DNA of 64,000 bases from Nitrospira sp. (GTDB lineage: Bacteria; Nitrospirota; Nitrospiria; Nitrospirales; Nitrospiraceae): NCBI GenBank assembly GCA_037045225.1, contig JBAOHZ010000009.1, positions 3,520,001 to 3,584,000 of the forward strand, given 5' to 3'. The notes below the pieces were generated by a model. It worked only from the letters and a program-made list of their open reading frames with translations, was not told the DNA's origin and did no database searches. The position numbers and the translations under genes are program-made. This document shows positions 46,281 to 56,061 of the stretch, one piece after another. The stretch's first letter is position 1; the number at the start of each line of letters is the position of its first letter.

Positions 46281-46702
46281 GAGGTGGCCATCCGTCGGGT
46301 GCAGTTGTGTTCGAGCCAGAATTTCCAGAGGTGGAGGGAAAGGCTCACAAGGTCATCGAATTGCCCCGGCTTGACCACGTAGCCGTTGGCCCCGGCCTGG
46401 TAGCAGGCCCGCACATCCATGGCGTCGTCGGAGCTGGTGAGGATCACCACTGGAATCGGTGCAAATCGCGCATCCTGTTTCAAGCGTGTCAGCAGATCCA
46501 CCCCGCGTTCCCCCTTCAACTTGAGGTCGAGCAGGATCAAGCCCGGTTCATCGCTGGGCACGTGATCGTGAAGATAGGTCATTGCCGTATGGCTGCCATC
46601 GGTGATCTCCAAGCGTCCCTTGTATCCGGACTGCGTCAGGGCCTGGCGAAAAAGTTCACATTCGCCGGGGCTGTCGTCGATGAGCAGGATGGATGAGGGC
46701 AT
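46274..46702 (-). CDS. Stand-alone response regulator receiver protein
   Basis: The 142-residue product is a receiver domain only, of the Rcp1-like group: ILLIDDSPGECELFRQALTQ, phosphoacceptor Asp in LILLDLKLKGERGVD, and the conserved Lys in GYVVKPGQFDDL. It has no output domain, so it would act by protein contact. Its 3' end overlaps the RND permease start, so it heads the efflux operon. No histidine kinase is nearby. Confidence 0.88.
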   Translation of the reverse strand: MPSSILLIDDSPGECELFRQALTQSGYKGRLEITDGSHTAMTYLHDHVPSDEPGLILLDLKLKGERGVDLLTRLKQDARFAPIPVVILTSSDDAMDVRACYQAGANGYVVKPGQFDDLVSLSLHLWKFWLEHNCTRRMATSC

Positions 46703-46862
46703 AGTGTCTCTGTCCGGTTGATTCTAAAGCAGCACAGAGCAGGGATCGTGCCGTGCGGAGCGATGATGTCTGAAGTGATGAACGTGCCAGCAAAAACAAG
46801 CACTCGAAGGAAGAGTGTCTCGAACGAATGAGTAATGAATGCCGGATGGCGCCGGTACGGTT

Positions 46863-46899
46863 CGGGAGAAACTCCCTAGGTTCCAGGGAGTTTCTCCCG
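46863..46899 (-). terminator. Strong hairpin downstream of the CZB gene
   Basis: cgggagaaactccct (46863-46877) pairs perfectly with agggagtttctcccg (46885-46899), a 15-bp stem with a 7-base loop. It lies between the CZB gene and the response-regulator gene and probably ends transcription of the CZB gene. No T-tract follows, so it could also be a protein-binding palindrome. Confidence 0.6.
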
Positions 46900-46916
46900 A
46901 GTGAGACCGCGCTCAA

Positions 46917-47291
46917 TCAGGCTGCCTTTGCGGCTGTTTTCTTCCACTCCACCATCTTGGCCGTCAATTTGGACGACGCGATCGTGTAGTCGCCCTTCAA
47001 GCCGATCGACGCTTCGGCGCCGGGTTTATCCCCCGATTGCACTTTGGTGACGACTGTCGCCGCGATCTTGTGGAATGACTTGTGTAGTTCGAGGATCTCT
47101 TTGTAGTAGGGGTCTGTGGCAGTGGGGGTGCCGGTCAGACTGTATAGCCACTTGCCGAATTCGCAACGGTTGTCCACCCCGACCTCAGCCGGGACCAGCG
47201 CCAGCGTCCCATCGATGTTTTGCCGCAGCTTCACCTTCCACGCTCCATGCGCACCGATGGCCTTGTCGATTTGTTCGATGATGTTGGACAT
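46917..47291 (-). CDS. Stand-alone CZB (chemoreceptor zinc-binding) domain protein
   Basis: ATG 47291 (MSNIIEQIDKAIGAHGAWKV) follows AGGAGG and gives 124 residues. The CZB zinc ligands are visible: His in GAHGAWK, Cys in DNRCEFGKWLY and two His in LELHKSFHKIA. CZB domains bind zinc and, in chemoreceptors and cyclases, respond to zinc or hypochlorous acid. Here the domain is not fused to a signalling module. It lies upstream of the efflux operon, separated by a strong hairpin. Confidence 0.85.
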   Translation of the reverse strand: MSNIIEQIDKAIGAHGAWKVKLRQNIDGTLALVPAEVGVDNRCEFGKWLYSLTGTPTATDPYYKEILELHKSFHKIAATVVTKVQSGDKPGAEASIGLKGDYTIASSKLTAKMVEWKKTAAKAA

Positions 47292-47752
47292 GCGACCTCC
47301 TGGGAAATGAGGAACAGGGTTTCCTGTTTCTGTATCGGAGTGAGGAGGGGATGTCTTGAGGGGTAAGGCGCGCGGCCTGGTCGTCCTCCTGCACACAGAA
47401 CGCGCGGCCTATGTAGGCCTTTGTCCGACGCGCGCATGTGAGGCGTAACTAGGTCTTGCTGTGGGACCGCGGATTCCAGACCGGAAGGACGGATAGTCTC
47501 TCTAAGGCCAGCAACCGCGAGGATCGACGAGTGTGAGCGGGGCGTGATGGGCCAGCCAACTGCTCGTGCACTTCCGTTAGGAGCAGATCTGCGGATCCCT
47601 CGACTGCTGAGGCGAGCACTTACCGGTCGTCGGGATTGTTCGAATACAAGACCTGACCTGTATGACAGAATTTGATGTGCGAATCACCACAAGCTCTACA
47701 TTGCCAAGAGCCAGCGTACGCGATATTCACATCCGTGCGGCCGCCATCAATT
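47292..47752. other. Intergenic stretch between TpsA 3' end and CZB gene
   Basis: About 460 bases with no credible gene, repeat or strong hairpin. It should contain the CZB promoter (minus strand) and the end of the TpsA transcript. Confidence 0.5.
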
Positions 47753-50700
47753 CTAACGCGTATCAATCCTCACCAGGACGCGCGACTGATCCAGGTTCGC
47801 GACCACTTCGTAAGGCAAGGAAGAGATGGTGGCTGGTTCCGCAATTCGGAATTGTCCTTTCGTCTCGTTGTATTCCAACCACACCGGTAACGGATTCCCG
47901 TTTGTCTGGGCAAATAGATTTGGCGTGGTAGTCAGTGCCGTAATGAGGTCTTCCGGTAGTTCGAACGAAATCATGTCTCCGCGTGCAATGATGGATTGTG
48001 GAATCGAGACAGTGACGATGCGGGTGCCATCGACTGAGTGCTCGCGAATCCAGTTCACGATGAGTCCATCGATTGGGAAGAGCGTGGCCAACCCTGCCGT
48101 GCCGGCTCCTCCGGTGGATGCACGTATGTCACTCACAAGGGGTAGGCTCTGTGGCGGCAGAGTGGAGGAAGAGCCAGGAACGGGCTTGTAGTTTTGGCTT
48201 AATTGCGTGATGCCCCCAAGGTACTGCTGGAATTGTGACGACGTGTTCCGAGCCACGATGGAAGCGCTTGTGGCGGTCTGGTGTGTAAAGGCATAGTTCC
48301 CCGCATCGGCTCCGCCGTAGACGGTGCCGGTTAAGGTCACGGGCTTGGCAACGCCGACCAATGCATCGGCAAATATTCCGATCGTCCCACTGGCCGTGAC
48401 GGTATCGCCGGCGACCAGGCCGGTGAAGGTGGCGCCGCTGTGGGCGACCGTGGCACTCGTCGTGCCATCGTAGACTTTATTGGCCGCGGTCAGGCCGCTC
48501 ACGGTCACGGCTTTCGGAGTGATCGAGGCGGTCGAGGACGCACTGCCGGTAGAGAGTTCATAATTTCCCGCATCGGCTCCGCTGAGACCGAACCCGCTGT
48601 AGATCACCGCCTTGTTTGTGCCGGCATTCTTATCGAGAAAACCAGTGACATTGCCGGTGGCAACGTTGACCGTGTCGCCGCTAACCACTCCCGTAAGGCT
48701 CGGAGTGACACTGTTGAGGAGGATCGTCGTCGTACCATCATAGACACGGGTTCCCTGCCCTTGCAGATCGATCGCGAGTGCCTTGGCCGTGATGGCTGCG
48801 GTGGTGCTGCTCTGGTCGGTGAACGTATAGTTGCCGGCATCGGCGCCGCCGTAGGTGGTGCCGGTCAAGGTGACGGTCTTGCCGGTGCCGACCTGCTTGG
48901 TGGCGAAGGTGCCGGTGGTGCCTGAGGCCGTGACGGTATCGCCGGCGACGAGGCCGCTGAAGCTGGCGCCGCTGTGCGCGACCGTGGCCGCCGTCGTCCC
49001 GTCGTAGACTTTATCGGCGGCGGTCAGGCCGCTGAGGGTGGCCGCCTTGGCCGTGATGGCTGCGGTGGTGCTGCTCTGGTCGGTGAACGTATAGTTGCCG
49101 GCATCGGCGCCGCCGTAGGTGGTGCCGGTCAAGGTGACGGTCTTGCCGGTGCCGACCTGCTTGGTGGCGAAGGTGCCGGTGGTGCCTGAGGCCGTGACGG
49201 TATCGCCGGCGACGAGGCCGCTGAAACTGGCGCCGCTGTGTGCGACCGTGGCCGCCGTCGTCCCGTCGTAGACTTTATCGGCGGCGGTCAGGCCGCTGAG
49301 GGCGGCCGCCTTGGCCGTGATGGCTGCGGTGGTGCTGCTCTGGTCGGTGAACGTGTAGTTGCCGGCATCGGCGCCGCCGTAGGTGGTGCCGGTCAAGGTG
49401 ACGGTCTTGCCGGTGCCGACCTGCTTGGTGGCGAAGGTGCCGGTGGTGCCTGAGGCCGTGACGGTATCGCCGGCGACGAGGCCGCTGAAGCTGGCGCCGC
49501 TGTGCGCGACCGTGGCCGCCGTCGTCCCGTCGTAGACTTTATCGGCGGCGGTCAGGCCGCTGAGGGTGGCCGCCTTGGCCGTGATGGCTGCGGTGGTGCT
49601 GCTCTGGTCGGTGAACGTATAGTTGCCGGCATCGGCGCCGCCGTAGGTGGTGCCGGTCAAGGTGACGGTCTTGCCGGTGCCGACCTGCTTGGTGGCGAAG
49701 GTGCCGGTGGTGCCTGAGGCCGTGACGGTATCGCCGGCGACGAGGCCGCTGAAGCTGGCGCCGCTGTGCGCGACCGTGGCCGCCGTCGTCCCGTCGTAGA
49801 CTTTATCGGCGGCGGTCAGGCCGCTGAGGGTGGCCGCCTTGGCCGTGATGGCTGCGGTGGTGCTGCTCTGGTCGGTGAACGTATAGTTGCCGGCATCGGC
49901 GCCGCCGTAGGTGGTGCCGGTCAAGGTGACGGTCTTGCCGGTGCCGACCTGCTTGGTGGCGAAGGTGCCGGTGGTGCCTGAGGCCGTGACGGTATCGCCG
50001 GCGACGAGGCCGCTGAAACTGGCGCCGCTGTGTGCGACCGTGGCCGCCGTCGTCCCGTCGTAGACTTTATCGGCGGCGGTCAGGCCGCTGAGGGCGGCCG
50101 CCTTGGCCGTGATGGCTGCGGTGGTGCTGCTCTGGTCGGTGAACGTGTAGTTGCCGGCATCGGCGCCGCCGTAGGTGGTGCCGGTCAAGGTGACGGTCTT
50201 GCCGGTGCCGACCTGCTTGGTGGCGAAGGTGCCGGTGGTGCCTGAGGCCGTGACGGTATCGCCGGCGACGAGGCCGCTGAAGCTGGCGCCGCTGTGCGCG
50301 ACCGTGGCCGCCGTCGTCCCGTCGTAGACTTTATCGGCGGCGGTCAGGCCGCTGAGGGTGGCCGCCTTGGCCGTGATGGCTGCGGTGGTGCTGCTCTGGT
50401 CGGTGAACGTATAGTTGCCGGCATCGGCGCCGCCGTAGGTGGTGCCGGTCAAGGTGACGGTCTTGCCGGTGCCGACCTGCTTGGTGGCGAAGGTGCCGGT
50501 GGTGCCTGAGGCCGTGACGGTATCGCCGGCCACGAGGCCGCTGAAACTGGCGCCGCTGTGGGCGACCGTGGCCGTCGTCGTCCCGTCGTAGACTTTATCG
50601 GCGGCGGTCAGGCCGCTGAGGGTGGCCGCCTTGGCCGTGATGGCCGCGGTGGTGCTGCTCTGGTCGGTGAACGTGTAGTTGCCGGCATCGGCGCCACCGT

Positions 50701-53700
50701 AGGTGGTGCCGGTCAAGGTGACGGTCTTGCCGGTGCCGACCTGCTTGGTGGCGAAGGTGCCGGTGGTGCCTGAGGCCGTGACGGTATCGCCGGCCACGAG
50801 GCCGCTGAAACTGGCGCCGCTGTGCGCGACCGTGGCCGCCGTCGTCCCGTCGTAGACTTTATCGGCGGCGGTCAGGCCGCTGAGGGTGGCCGACTTGGTA
50901 TTGACGGTCATTGTGCCGGTTGTGAGCGTACCGACTGCATACCCAAGTTGGCTGCTCGTCATACCCGATGCGGTCAGCGTATGGTTGCCCGCGGTATAGC
51001 GACCACTGGTCGAGGTGGTCCCACCGACTGACACACTCGGACTCGCAAACGCCTGTGCTAATTGGTCGCCGTTGACCATGCCGCTGGTGGTATAGGTCCA
51101 CGTCGGCAGCGCGTCTCCGTAGGTCATCGTCTTATTCTCTACCGCGACACTGACGGTGGGATTTTCTCGGTAGATGCCATGCAGCCCACTGCCGAGCGCT
51201 AACGTGTAGTTCGTGGTGGATTCGTCGCTGTTATATCGGAAGCGGCCGCTGCCGCTCCCGACTAGGCCGGTGAGTCCGGTGCTGCCGCTGATGCTCCCGG
51301 AATACAACGTGGCACGACCTCCCGAGCCAATCGTCATCGTCGGCGCCCCACTAATCAGCAGGTTCCCGCCGGTCGCGGTCCCAGCAGCCGTGGCTTTCCC
51401 GGCATTGAGGATCAGTGCGGAGGTTCCTGTGTTGGTGGTGGCGATATTCTGGGCGACCGTCAAGTCACCACTCAAGGTTTCGATGCGGACAGGCCCCGTT
51501 GCGTTGATGCCGGTGGTCGCACCGACCGTGCCGATGGTCAACGCATTGTTATCGGCATAGGTCAACGTCGTGACGCCACTGGCCGCTAAGGTTGAGATGG
51601 CATTGGCGCTGTGTTCAAGCGTGACGTTGCCGCCCAACAGAGCCAGGTTCGTTGCGCTCAGCGAGCCGCTGACCCCCTGGGTCACAGTACCACCGCTGCC
51701 GGCACTCAGCGTGATCGTACTGGCGGGCGTGGAAACCGCACTGCTGATAGCGAGATTGCCGTTGCTGGCCGTCAGCGTGACCGGCCCACCGACGCTGATG
51801 GATCGATCGATCGTGAGGTCGCCGGACGCGGTGGCGCTGACGCTGCCGGTGCCCCCGATGCCGCCGGCGTTTGAGGCCATCGTACTGAGTGCCACGTTGC
51901 CCGAGCGGTTGAACACCAATGCCGCATTGCTCGTCACCACGCCGCTGCCCAATGTCCCCGTGCTGCCCCCATTGCCCACTGCCAGCGTACCAGCGGACAC
52001 CGTGGTCGTGCCGGCATAGCTGTTGGCACCGGTGAGCGTGAGTGTGCCACTGCCTTGTTTCACAAGATTCAACGTCCCCACGCCGTTTTCAATCTGACCA
52101 CTGAAGGTGCTGCTGGCATTGTTCCCTCCCACCGTCAGCGTGGCTTCACTGCGGTTGAACAGCAACTGGTGATTCTTGGCGATCTCGGCCGCTGAGAGGG
52201 CACGGTTGTAAACCATCAGGGTGCCGATGTCTCCGCGGAATGTATCGTCCCCTGTCCAGTTGCTCTTGCCGATGAAGTTGTCGTTGCGTGTCACGGCGGT
52301 GGGTAGCGCGGTTTGGGCGGTGGTGGTGTTGAGTGTCCCGTCCTTGAAGATCTTGAAATTGGTGCCGTCAGCCGTGCCGGCATAGCTGGACTTGCCGTTG
52401 GTAATGGCGCTGTTGGTGCCGACTGCGTGAGGGTTGGCCGAGTTCGTGTCGGTGTAAATCTCGAAGTTCAGCCGGCTGGCAGTGCCGGCGCGTGACAGGA
52501 TGATGTTGTGGTTGGGGGCATTGCCACCTGCGCCGGCATTGCCCAAATCGACCACACGTTCCCAGTTCTCGGCGGTGGCGCCGAAGTTGGCCACGCTGAA
52601 TATCGTTATGCCAGTGACCGTACTACCGAGAAAATTGGCCGGAAGTGTTGAGAGGCGCACGTACTGACTGTTATTGGCAAACGTGAAGAGACTATTGGCG
52701 CTGGAATAGGTAGGACTCCCGTAGATCGTGCTGTGGTACCCATTGCCGCTCAGGTCATACCACGTGTTGCCAGTTCCGTTGTACGAGGAGGTGTTGCCCG
52801 CGTCCAGCCACAACACCAGGCCGTCGCGCACCACAGCGCCGTTGACGATGAGGCCGTTGCCGGCGATGGAGCCCACCGTCTCGTTGAAGCCGTTCAGGCT
52901 GAAGGTGGCGCCGGCGTCCACAGTGAGAGCGGTGCTGTCGGGCAGGCGGTCGGCCGCGGCCAGCGACAGGATGCCGCCGCTCACCGTGGTCGCACCAGTA
53001 TAGGTGCTGGCGCCGCCGAGACTGAGATCGCCGATACCCAGTTTGGTCAAGCCGGCTCCGCTCCCGCTGATCACCCCGTTGTAGGTTGTATTGCCGCTTT
53101 GCGTGACGGTGAGTGTGCGTCCATTGGCCAAGGTGATGCCGCTGCTGCCGGTGAGGCCGGTGCTGGCGGTGATGCTCACATCCCCTGTGGTCGCGTTGGT
53201 GGTGGAGAGGTTGGCGTTGAGGTTGACGTTGCCGCCGTACAGGTTGACCGGCCCGTCGATGCTGGTTACCCTCCCCAGCGTGATGTCCGCCGTGTTCACC
53301 CTGTTGCCGATGGTCAGGCCTGTCAGGCTGCTGCTCAGCGCCAGGTTGCTGAAGTCGCCGGCGGCGGTGAACGCGCTCGTCGCGTTCAGTGGCGTAATGC
53401 TCGCCGCACCGGTGCCCAGTATCTGGCTGGTGCCGGTGCTGCCAAAGGAGATATTGGAGGCCACCAGGTCGAGGTTACCGGTTTGCCTGGCATGGCCCAA
53501 CGTTGCCGTCCCGCCGACGGATAGGTTGGTCGCAATGCCTTCGGAGTTTGCGCCGAGCCCTTTGGTACCGGTCAGCGCTACGGTGCTGCTGCCGGTGGTG
53601 TACACCGAGCCCCCGCTGCCCTCGATGGCCACACCATCGTTGTTGCTGGAACCACCCGAACCACCTCCCGTGCCTGTGATGCTGATCTGGCCTGAAGTGG

Positions 53701-55810
53701 CGTGAACCGACGCGGTACCACTGAGCCTGACGCCATGGTTGTTGGCGCCGACGGAACTGCCGCCGGTACCGGTGATGGTGATGGGGTTGCTCGTGGTGCT
53801 GATCGTCGAGTTATCCAGCAACACGCCATAATGGTTACCGCCGCTGGCGCTGCTGCCACCGCCCGTGCCGTTGAGCGTCACGGTTCCGGACGCGGTGATA
53901 CTGGAGGCTGACTCCAGGCTGACCCCCCAATGATTGGCAAAGGTGCTGTTCCCGGCGCTGCCGCTGCCGATCAAGGTCACCCCGGCGCCGGTAATCTGCG
54001 TGTTGAAGAGGCGCGTACCGGTCAGGTAACTGTCTGCGGTGGAGATGTTGGTGCCACTCAGATACACGTTGCCTGCCCCGGCGTTCAGCCTGATGCTGGA
54101 CCCGCCGCCGCCGCTCAAGTTGATCCCTCCATAACGATAGATATCGGCCGAGCCGAACGCGGTGGCCGCACCGCTGCCCACGGTGATTGGGGAGCCGCCG
54201 GCATACGGCGTCCAGCTCATGGTGCCGCTGCCACCGCCCATCCAGAGGCCGCCGCCGTTGGTTTGGATGCTGGTGCCGGGATTCAACAGCAACCAGCCGC
54301 CGACAGAACTGTCTTGATCGGCCCACAGCAGTGTGTTCAACCGGCCGGAGGTGGACGTGATCGACTGGTTTTGGTTGATGAAGGCGATGTTGCCGTCGGC
54401 CTTTATCGTGAGCGTGGCGTCGCCACCGCTGGTCTTGTTGATGTTGGTGGCCATCGTCAGGTGACCGTTGTCGACAAAGTACTCGACGCTGGTGCCGCTG
54501 TTGAGTGAACTGACGATGCTGCTGGCATCGGATAAGGTGGTGTTACCAACCGGGTCCAGCAACCACCGGCCTCCCTGGCCGCGCGGTGCGCCGGCCGTCA
54601 CCTGTGCCTGGTCAACATCAAGGTGGTAGCCGGATGTTTCGACACGGCCTCCATCTCCTCCTTCGGGGCCGCCATTGGCGAGAATACTGCCCGCCACGCG
54701 TGTGCTGCCGGCTGGGTTCCGTACATCGCTCCAGAGGACGGCTGTGCCTCCGTCGCCGCGTTGTGTGGCGCTGACATCAATGTGCGAGTCGGATGCCATC
54801 GTCACGGTGGTCGCCTGTCGCATCTCGCCGGAGCCTTGCCACCCGCCGCCGACTAACACTTCTCCGCCGCCGGTCGCCCCTGAGGCCGCAATGGTCGAAT
54901 GTGCCCCCAGGGTAATGGCATCTCCTTCCAACATGATGCGCCCGCCCTTGCTGACCAAGCTGGAGGCTTCGAGCGTTCCATCATGACGGACGACGCTCCC
55001 TTGGAGCTGACTGGCTCCCTGTGCCGAGAGCACAATCAATCCGCCTGGAGCCAGCACTGCCTGTTTGTTTTCGACCAGCGTTCGAATCTGGGCGGGCTCG
55101 ACACGAAGACCCTCCAGGCGTCGTGCCGGATCGAAACGCAATTCGTAGGCTTCGCCTGCCGCCAGTGCGACGGTACCGAGTTCGGCCATGATGACGCCGT
55201 GATTACGAACCTCGGGAGCCAGCAGGGCGATGTAACCACCCAAGGCCGCTTTCAGTTGGCCTTCGTTGAGGATGCCGCCGGTGGACCCGTTGCGGCTGAA
55301 ACGATCGCGCCCGGCCATGAATTCATCAAGACTGAGTTGGTGTGTGGTGGCGACGAGTCCGCCGACGTTGACGGACGCACTCGGCGCAAAATAAAACCCG
55401 CTCGGATTGGAAAGGTACACTTGTCCATTGGCGGTCAGTCCACCGAAAATCTGGCTCGGATTGTTGCCTTGGATGCGGTTGAAGAGGACACTATCGGTCG
55501 ACGGTTGCCGGATATTGACGTGGGCCTGGCTGCCGATATCAAAGGTGTGCCAATCGATGGCGGCCCGGGAGGTACTCTGATTGATGGTCATGGTGGCCTG
55601 CTGCCGGCTGATGGTCGCGGCGCCACCTACCACCTGTTCTCCTGTCGGCAATTGGGTCGGCGCCGGTGGCTCGGCGAGTCCAGTACCATGTCCGGCGACC
55701 AGTGCGACCATCAGCAGGCCCGTGAGATGTCCCGCGTAACCGAACCATCCATTCCGTCGATCTGCGTGGTCTGGGCTAGCGACTTTCATCGGAGTCGTGG
55801 GCGAGATCAT
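47753..55810 (-). CDS. TpsA-type secreted adhesin (filamentous haemagglutinin-like) with MBG/YDG repeats
   Basis: I chose ATG 55810, six bases after GGGAGA, over the GTG at 55840, giving about 2,685 residues. A long signal peptide ends near GLAEPP. The TPS secretion domain (about 45-300) contains INQSTSRAAIDWHTFDIGSQ, VLFNRIQGNNPSQIFGGL and LSNPSGFYFAPSASVNVGGL. Beta-helix repeats follow, including autotransporter-like STYTGATTVSGGILSLAA. A LamG-like domain (about 990-1210: LVLWLDAGNTSSYNGTGNTW) comes next. An MBG-type domain (about 1545-1637) precedes eight near-identical 88-residue YDG units (about 1638-2342) and two divergent ones. The partner transporter gene lies directly upstream, so it is exported by two-partner secretion and is probably a surface adhesin. 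Confidence 0.92.
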   Translation of the reverse strand: MISPTTPMKVASPDHADRRNGWFGYAGHLTGLLMVALVAGHGTGLAEPPAPTQLPTGEQVVGGAATISRQQATMTINQSTSRAAIDWHTFDIGSQAHVNIRQPSTDSVLFNRIQGNNPSQIFGGLTANGQVYLSNPSGFYFAPSASVNVGGLVATTHQLSLDEFMAGRDRFSRNGSTGGILNEGQLKAALGGYIALLAPEVRNHGVIMAELGTVALAAGEAYELRFDPARRLEGLRVEPAQIRTLVENKQAVLAPGGLIVLSAQGASQLQGSVVRHDGTLEASSLVSKGGRIMLEGDAITLGAHSTIAASGATGGGEVLVGGGWQGSGEMRQATTVTMASDSHIDVSATQRGDGGTAVLWSDVRNPAGSTRVAGSILANGGPEGGDGGRVETSGYHLDVDQAQVTAGAPRGQGGRWLLDPVGNTTLSDASSIVSSLNSGTSVEYFVDNGHLTMATNINKTSGGDATLTIKADGNIAFINQNQSITSTSGRLNTLLWADQDSSVGGWLLLNPGTSIQTNGGGLWMGGGSGTMSWTPYAGGSPITVGSGAATAFGSADIYRYGGINLSGGGGSSIRLNAGAGNVYLSGTNISTADSYLTGTRLFNTQITGAGVTLIGSGSAGNSTFANHWGVSLESASSITASGTVTLNGTGGGSSASGGNHYGVLLDNSTISTTSNPITITGTGGSSVGANNHGVRLSGTASVHATSGQISITGTGGGSGGSSNNDGVAIEGSGGSVYTTGSSTVALTGTKGLGANSEGIATNLSVGGTATLGHARQTGNLDLVASNISFGSTGTSQILGTGAASITPLNATSAFTAAGDFSNLALSSSLTGLTIGNRVNTADITLGRVTSIDGPVNLYGGNVNLNANLSTTNATTGDVSITASTGLTGSSGITLANGRTLTVTQSGNTTYNGVISGSGAGLTKLGIGDLSLGGASTYTGATTVSGGILSLAAADRLPDSTALTVDAGATFSLNGFNETVGSIAGNGLIVNGAVVRDGLVLWLDAGNTSSYNGTGNTWYDLSGNGYHSTIYGSPTYSSANSLFTFANNSQYVRLSTLPANFLGSTVTGITIFSVANFGATAENWERVVDLGNAGAGGNAPNHNIILSRAGTASRLNFEIYTDTNSANPHAVGTNSAITNGKSSYAGTADGTNFKIFKDGTLNTTTAQTALPTAVTRNDNFIGKSNWTGDDTFRGDIGTLMVYNRALSAAEIAKNHQLLFNRSEATLTVGGNNASSTFSGQIENGVGTLNLVKQGSGTLTLTGANSYAGTTTVSAGTLAVGNGGSTGTLGSGVVTSNAALVFNRSGNVALSTMASNAGGIGGTGSVSATASGDLTIDRSISVGGPVTLTASNGNLAISSAVSTPASTITLSAGSGGTVTQGVSGSLSATNLALLGGNVTLEHSANAISTLAASGVTTLTYADNNALTIGTVGATTGINATGPVRIETLSGDLTVAQNIATTNTGTSALILNAGKATAAGTATGGNLLISGAPTMTIGSGGRATLYSGSISGSTGLTGLVGSGSGRFRYNSDESTTNYTLALGSGLHGIYRENPTVSVAVENKTMTYGDALPTWTYTTSGMVNGDQLAQAFASPSVSVGGTTSTSGRYTAGNHTLTASGMTSSQLGYAVGTLTTGTMTVNTKSATLSGLTAADKVYDGTTAATVAHSGASFSGLVAGDTVTASGTTGTFATKQVGTGKTVTLTGTTYGGADAGNYTFTDQSSTTAAITAKAATLSGLTAADKVYDGTTTATVAHSGASFSGLVAGDTVTASGTTGTFATKQVGTGKTVTLTGTTYGGADAGNYTFTDQSSTTAAITAKAATLSGLTAADKVYDGTTAATVAHSGASFSGLVAGDTVTASGTTGTFATKQVGTGKTVTLTGTTYGGADAGNYTFTDQSSTTAAITAKAAALSGLTAADKVYDGTTAATVAHSGASFSGLVAGDTVTASGTTGTFATKQVGTGKTVTLTGTTYGGADAGNYTFTDQSSTTAAITAKAATLSGLTAADKVYDGTTAATVAHSGASFSGLVAGDTVTASGTTGTFATKQVGTGKTVTLTGTTYGGADAGNYTFTDQSSTTAAITAKAATLSGLTAADKVYDGTTAATVAHSGASFSGLVAGDTVTASGTTGTFATKQVGTGKTVTLTGTTYGGADAGNYTFTDQSSTTAAITAKAAALSGLTAADKVYDGTTAATVAHSGASFSGLVAGDTVTASGTTGTFATKQVGTGKTVTLTGTTYGGADAGNYTFTDQSSTTAAITAKAATLSGLTAADKVYDGTTAATVAHSGASFSGLVAGDTVTASGTTGTFATKQVGTGKTVTLTGTTYGGADAGNYTFTDQSSTTAAITAKALAIDLQGQGTRVYDGTTTILLNSVTPSLTGVVSGDTVNVATGNVTGFLDKNAGTNKAVIYSGFGLSGADAGNYELSTGSASSTASITPKAVTVSGLTAANKVYDGTTSATVAHSGATFTGLVAGDTVTASGTIGIFADALVGVAKPVTLTGTVYGGADAGNYAFTHQTATSASIVARNTSSQFQQYLGGITQLSQNYKPVPGSSSTLPPQSLPLVSDIRASTGGAGTAGLATLFPIDGLIVNWIREHSVDGTRIVTVSIPQSIIARGDMISFELPEDLITALTTTPNLFAQTNGNPLPVWLEYNETKGQFRIAEPATISSLPYEVVANLDQSRVLVRIDTR
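48785..50896 (-). repeat. Tandem array of eight 264-bp units within the TpsA gene
   Basis: Eight units of exactly 264 bases encode the YDG domain (ALSGLTAADKVYDGTTAATV, continuing with SGLVAGDTVTASGTTGTFAT). Single-base markers (for example aaactggcgccgctgtgtg at about 49225 and 50017) recur 792 bases apart, so a three-unit block has been duplicated recently. Two divergent units lie further downstream (about 48260-48780). Confidence 0.9.
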
Positions 55811-56061
55811 AAACCGTCTCCCAATAATAACGACCGACACAACTCTGCTTGGAGGTGTCGGACTCGGCCGTAAGAATTCTTCGAGCGCCTGCGCCGTGTG
55901 ACTGGCTGAGAGCAGAATGAATCCGTGATGGGCATCGGGATGCTGTGCCGTTCGTACTGAACTTGTCGACGCGTCGCCATGTTTTAAAAGGCCTTCTCGA
56001 TATGGTCGGTCTTCGAGAACGAACGTACGTGTTGCAGGATCAGGGGGTGCGGCGGTCTAGC

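Noticed and set aside
48785..50896. Regular repeats that might suggest a CRISPR array
   Set aside because: The units are 264 bp, contiguous, without spacers, and in frame within a coding sequence.
48974..51031. A ladder of eight similar 69-71-codon frames on the plus strand, 264 bases apart
   Set aside because: They are the antisense of the tandem YDG units of the TpsA gene and have no ribosome-binding sites.
54899..55873. 324-codon plus-strand frame opposite the TPS domain
   Set aside because: Antisense of the conserved TPS secretion domain of the TpsA gene.
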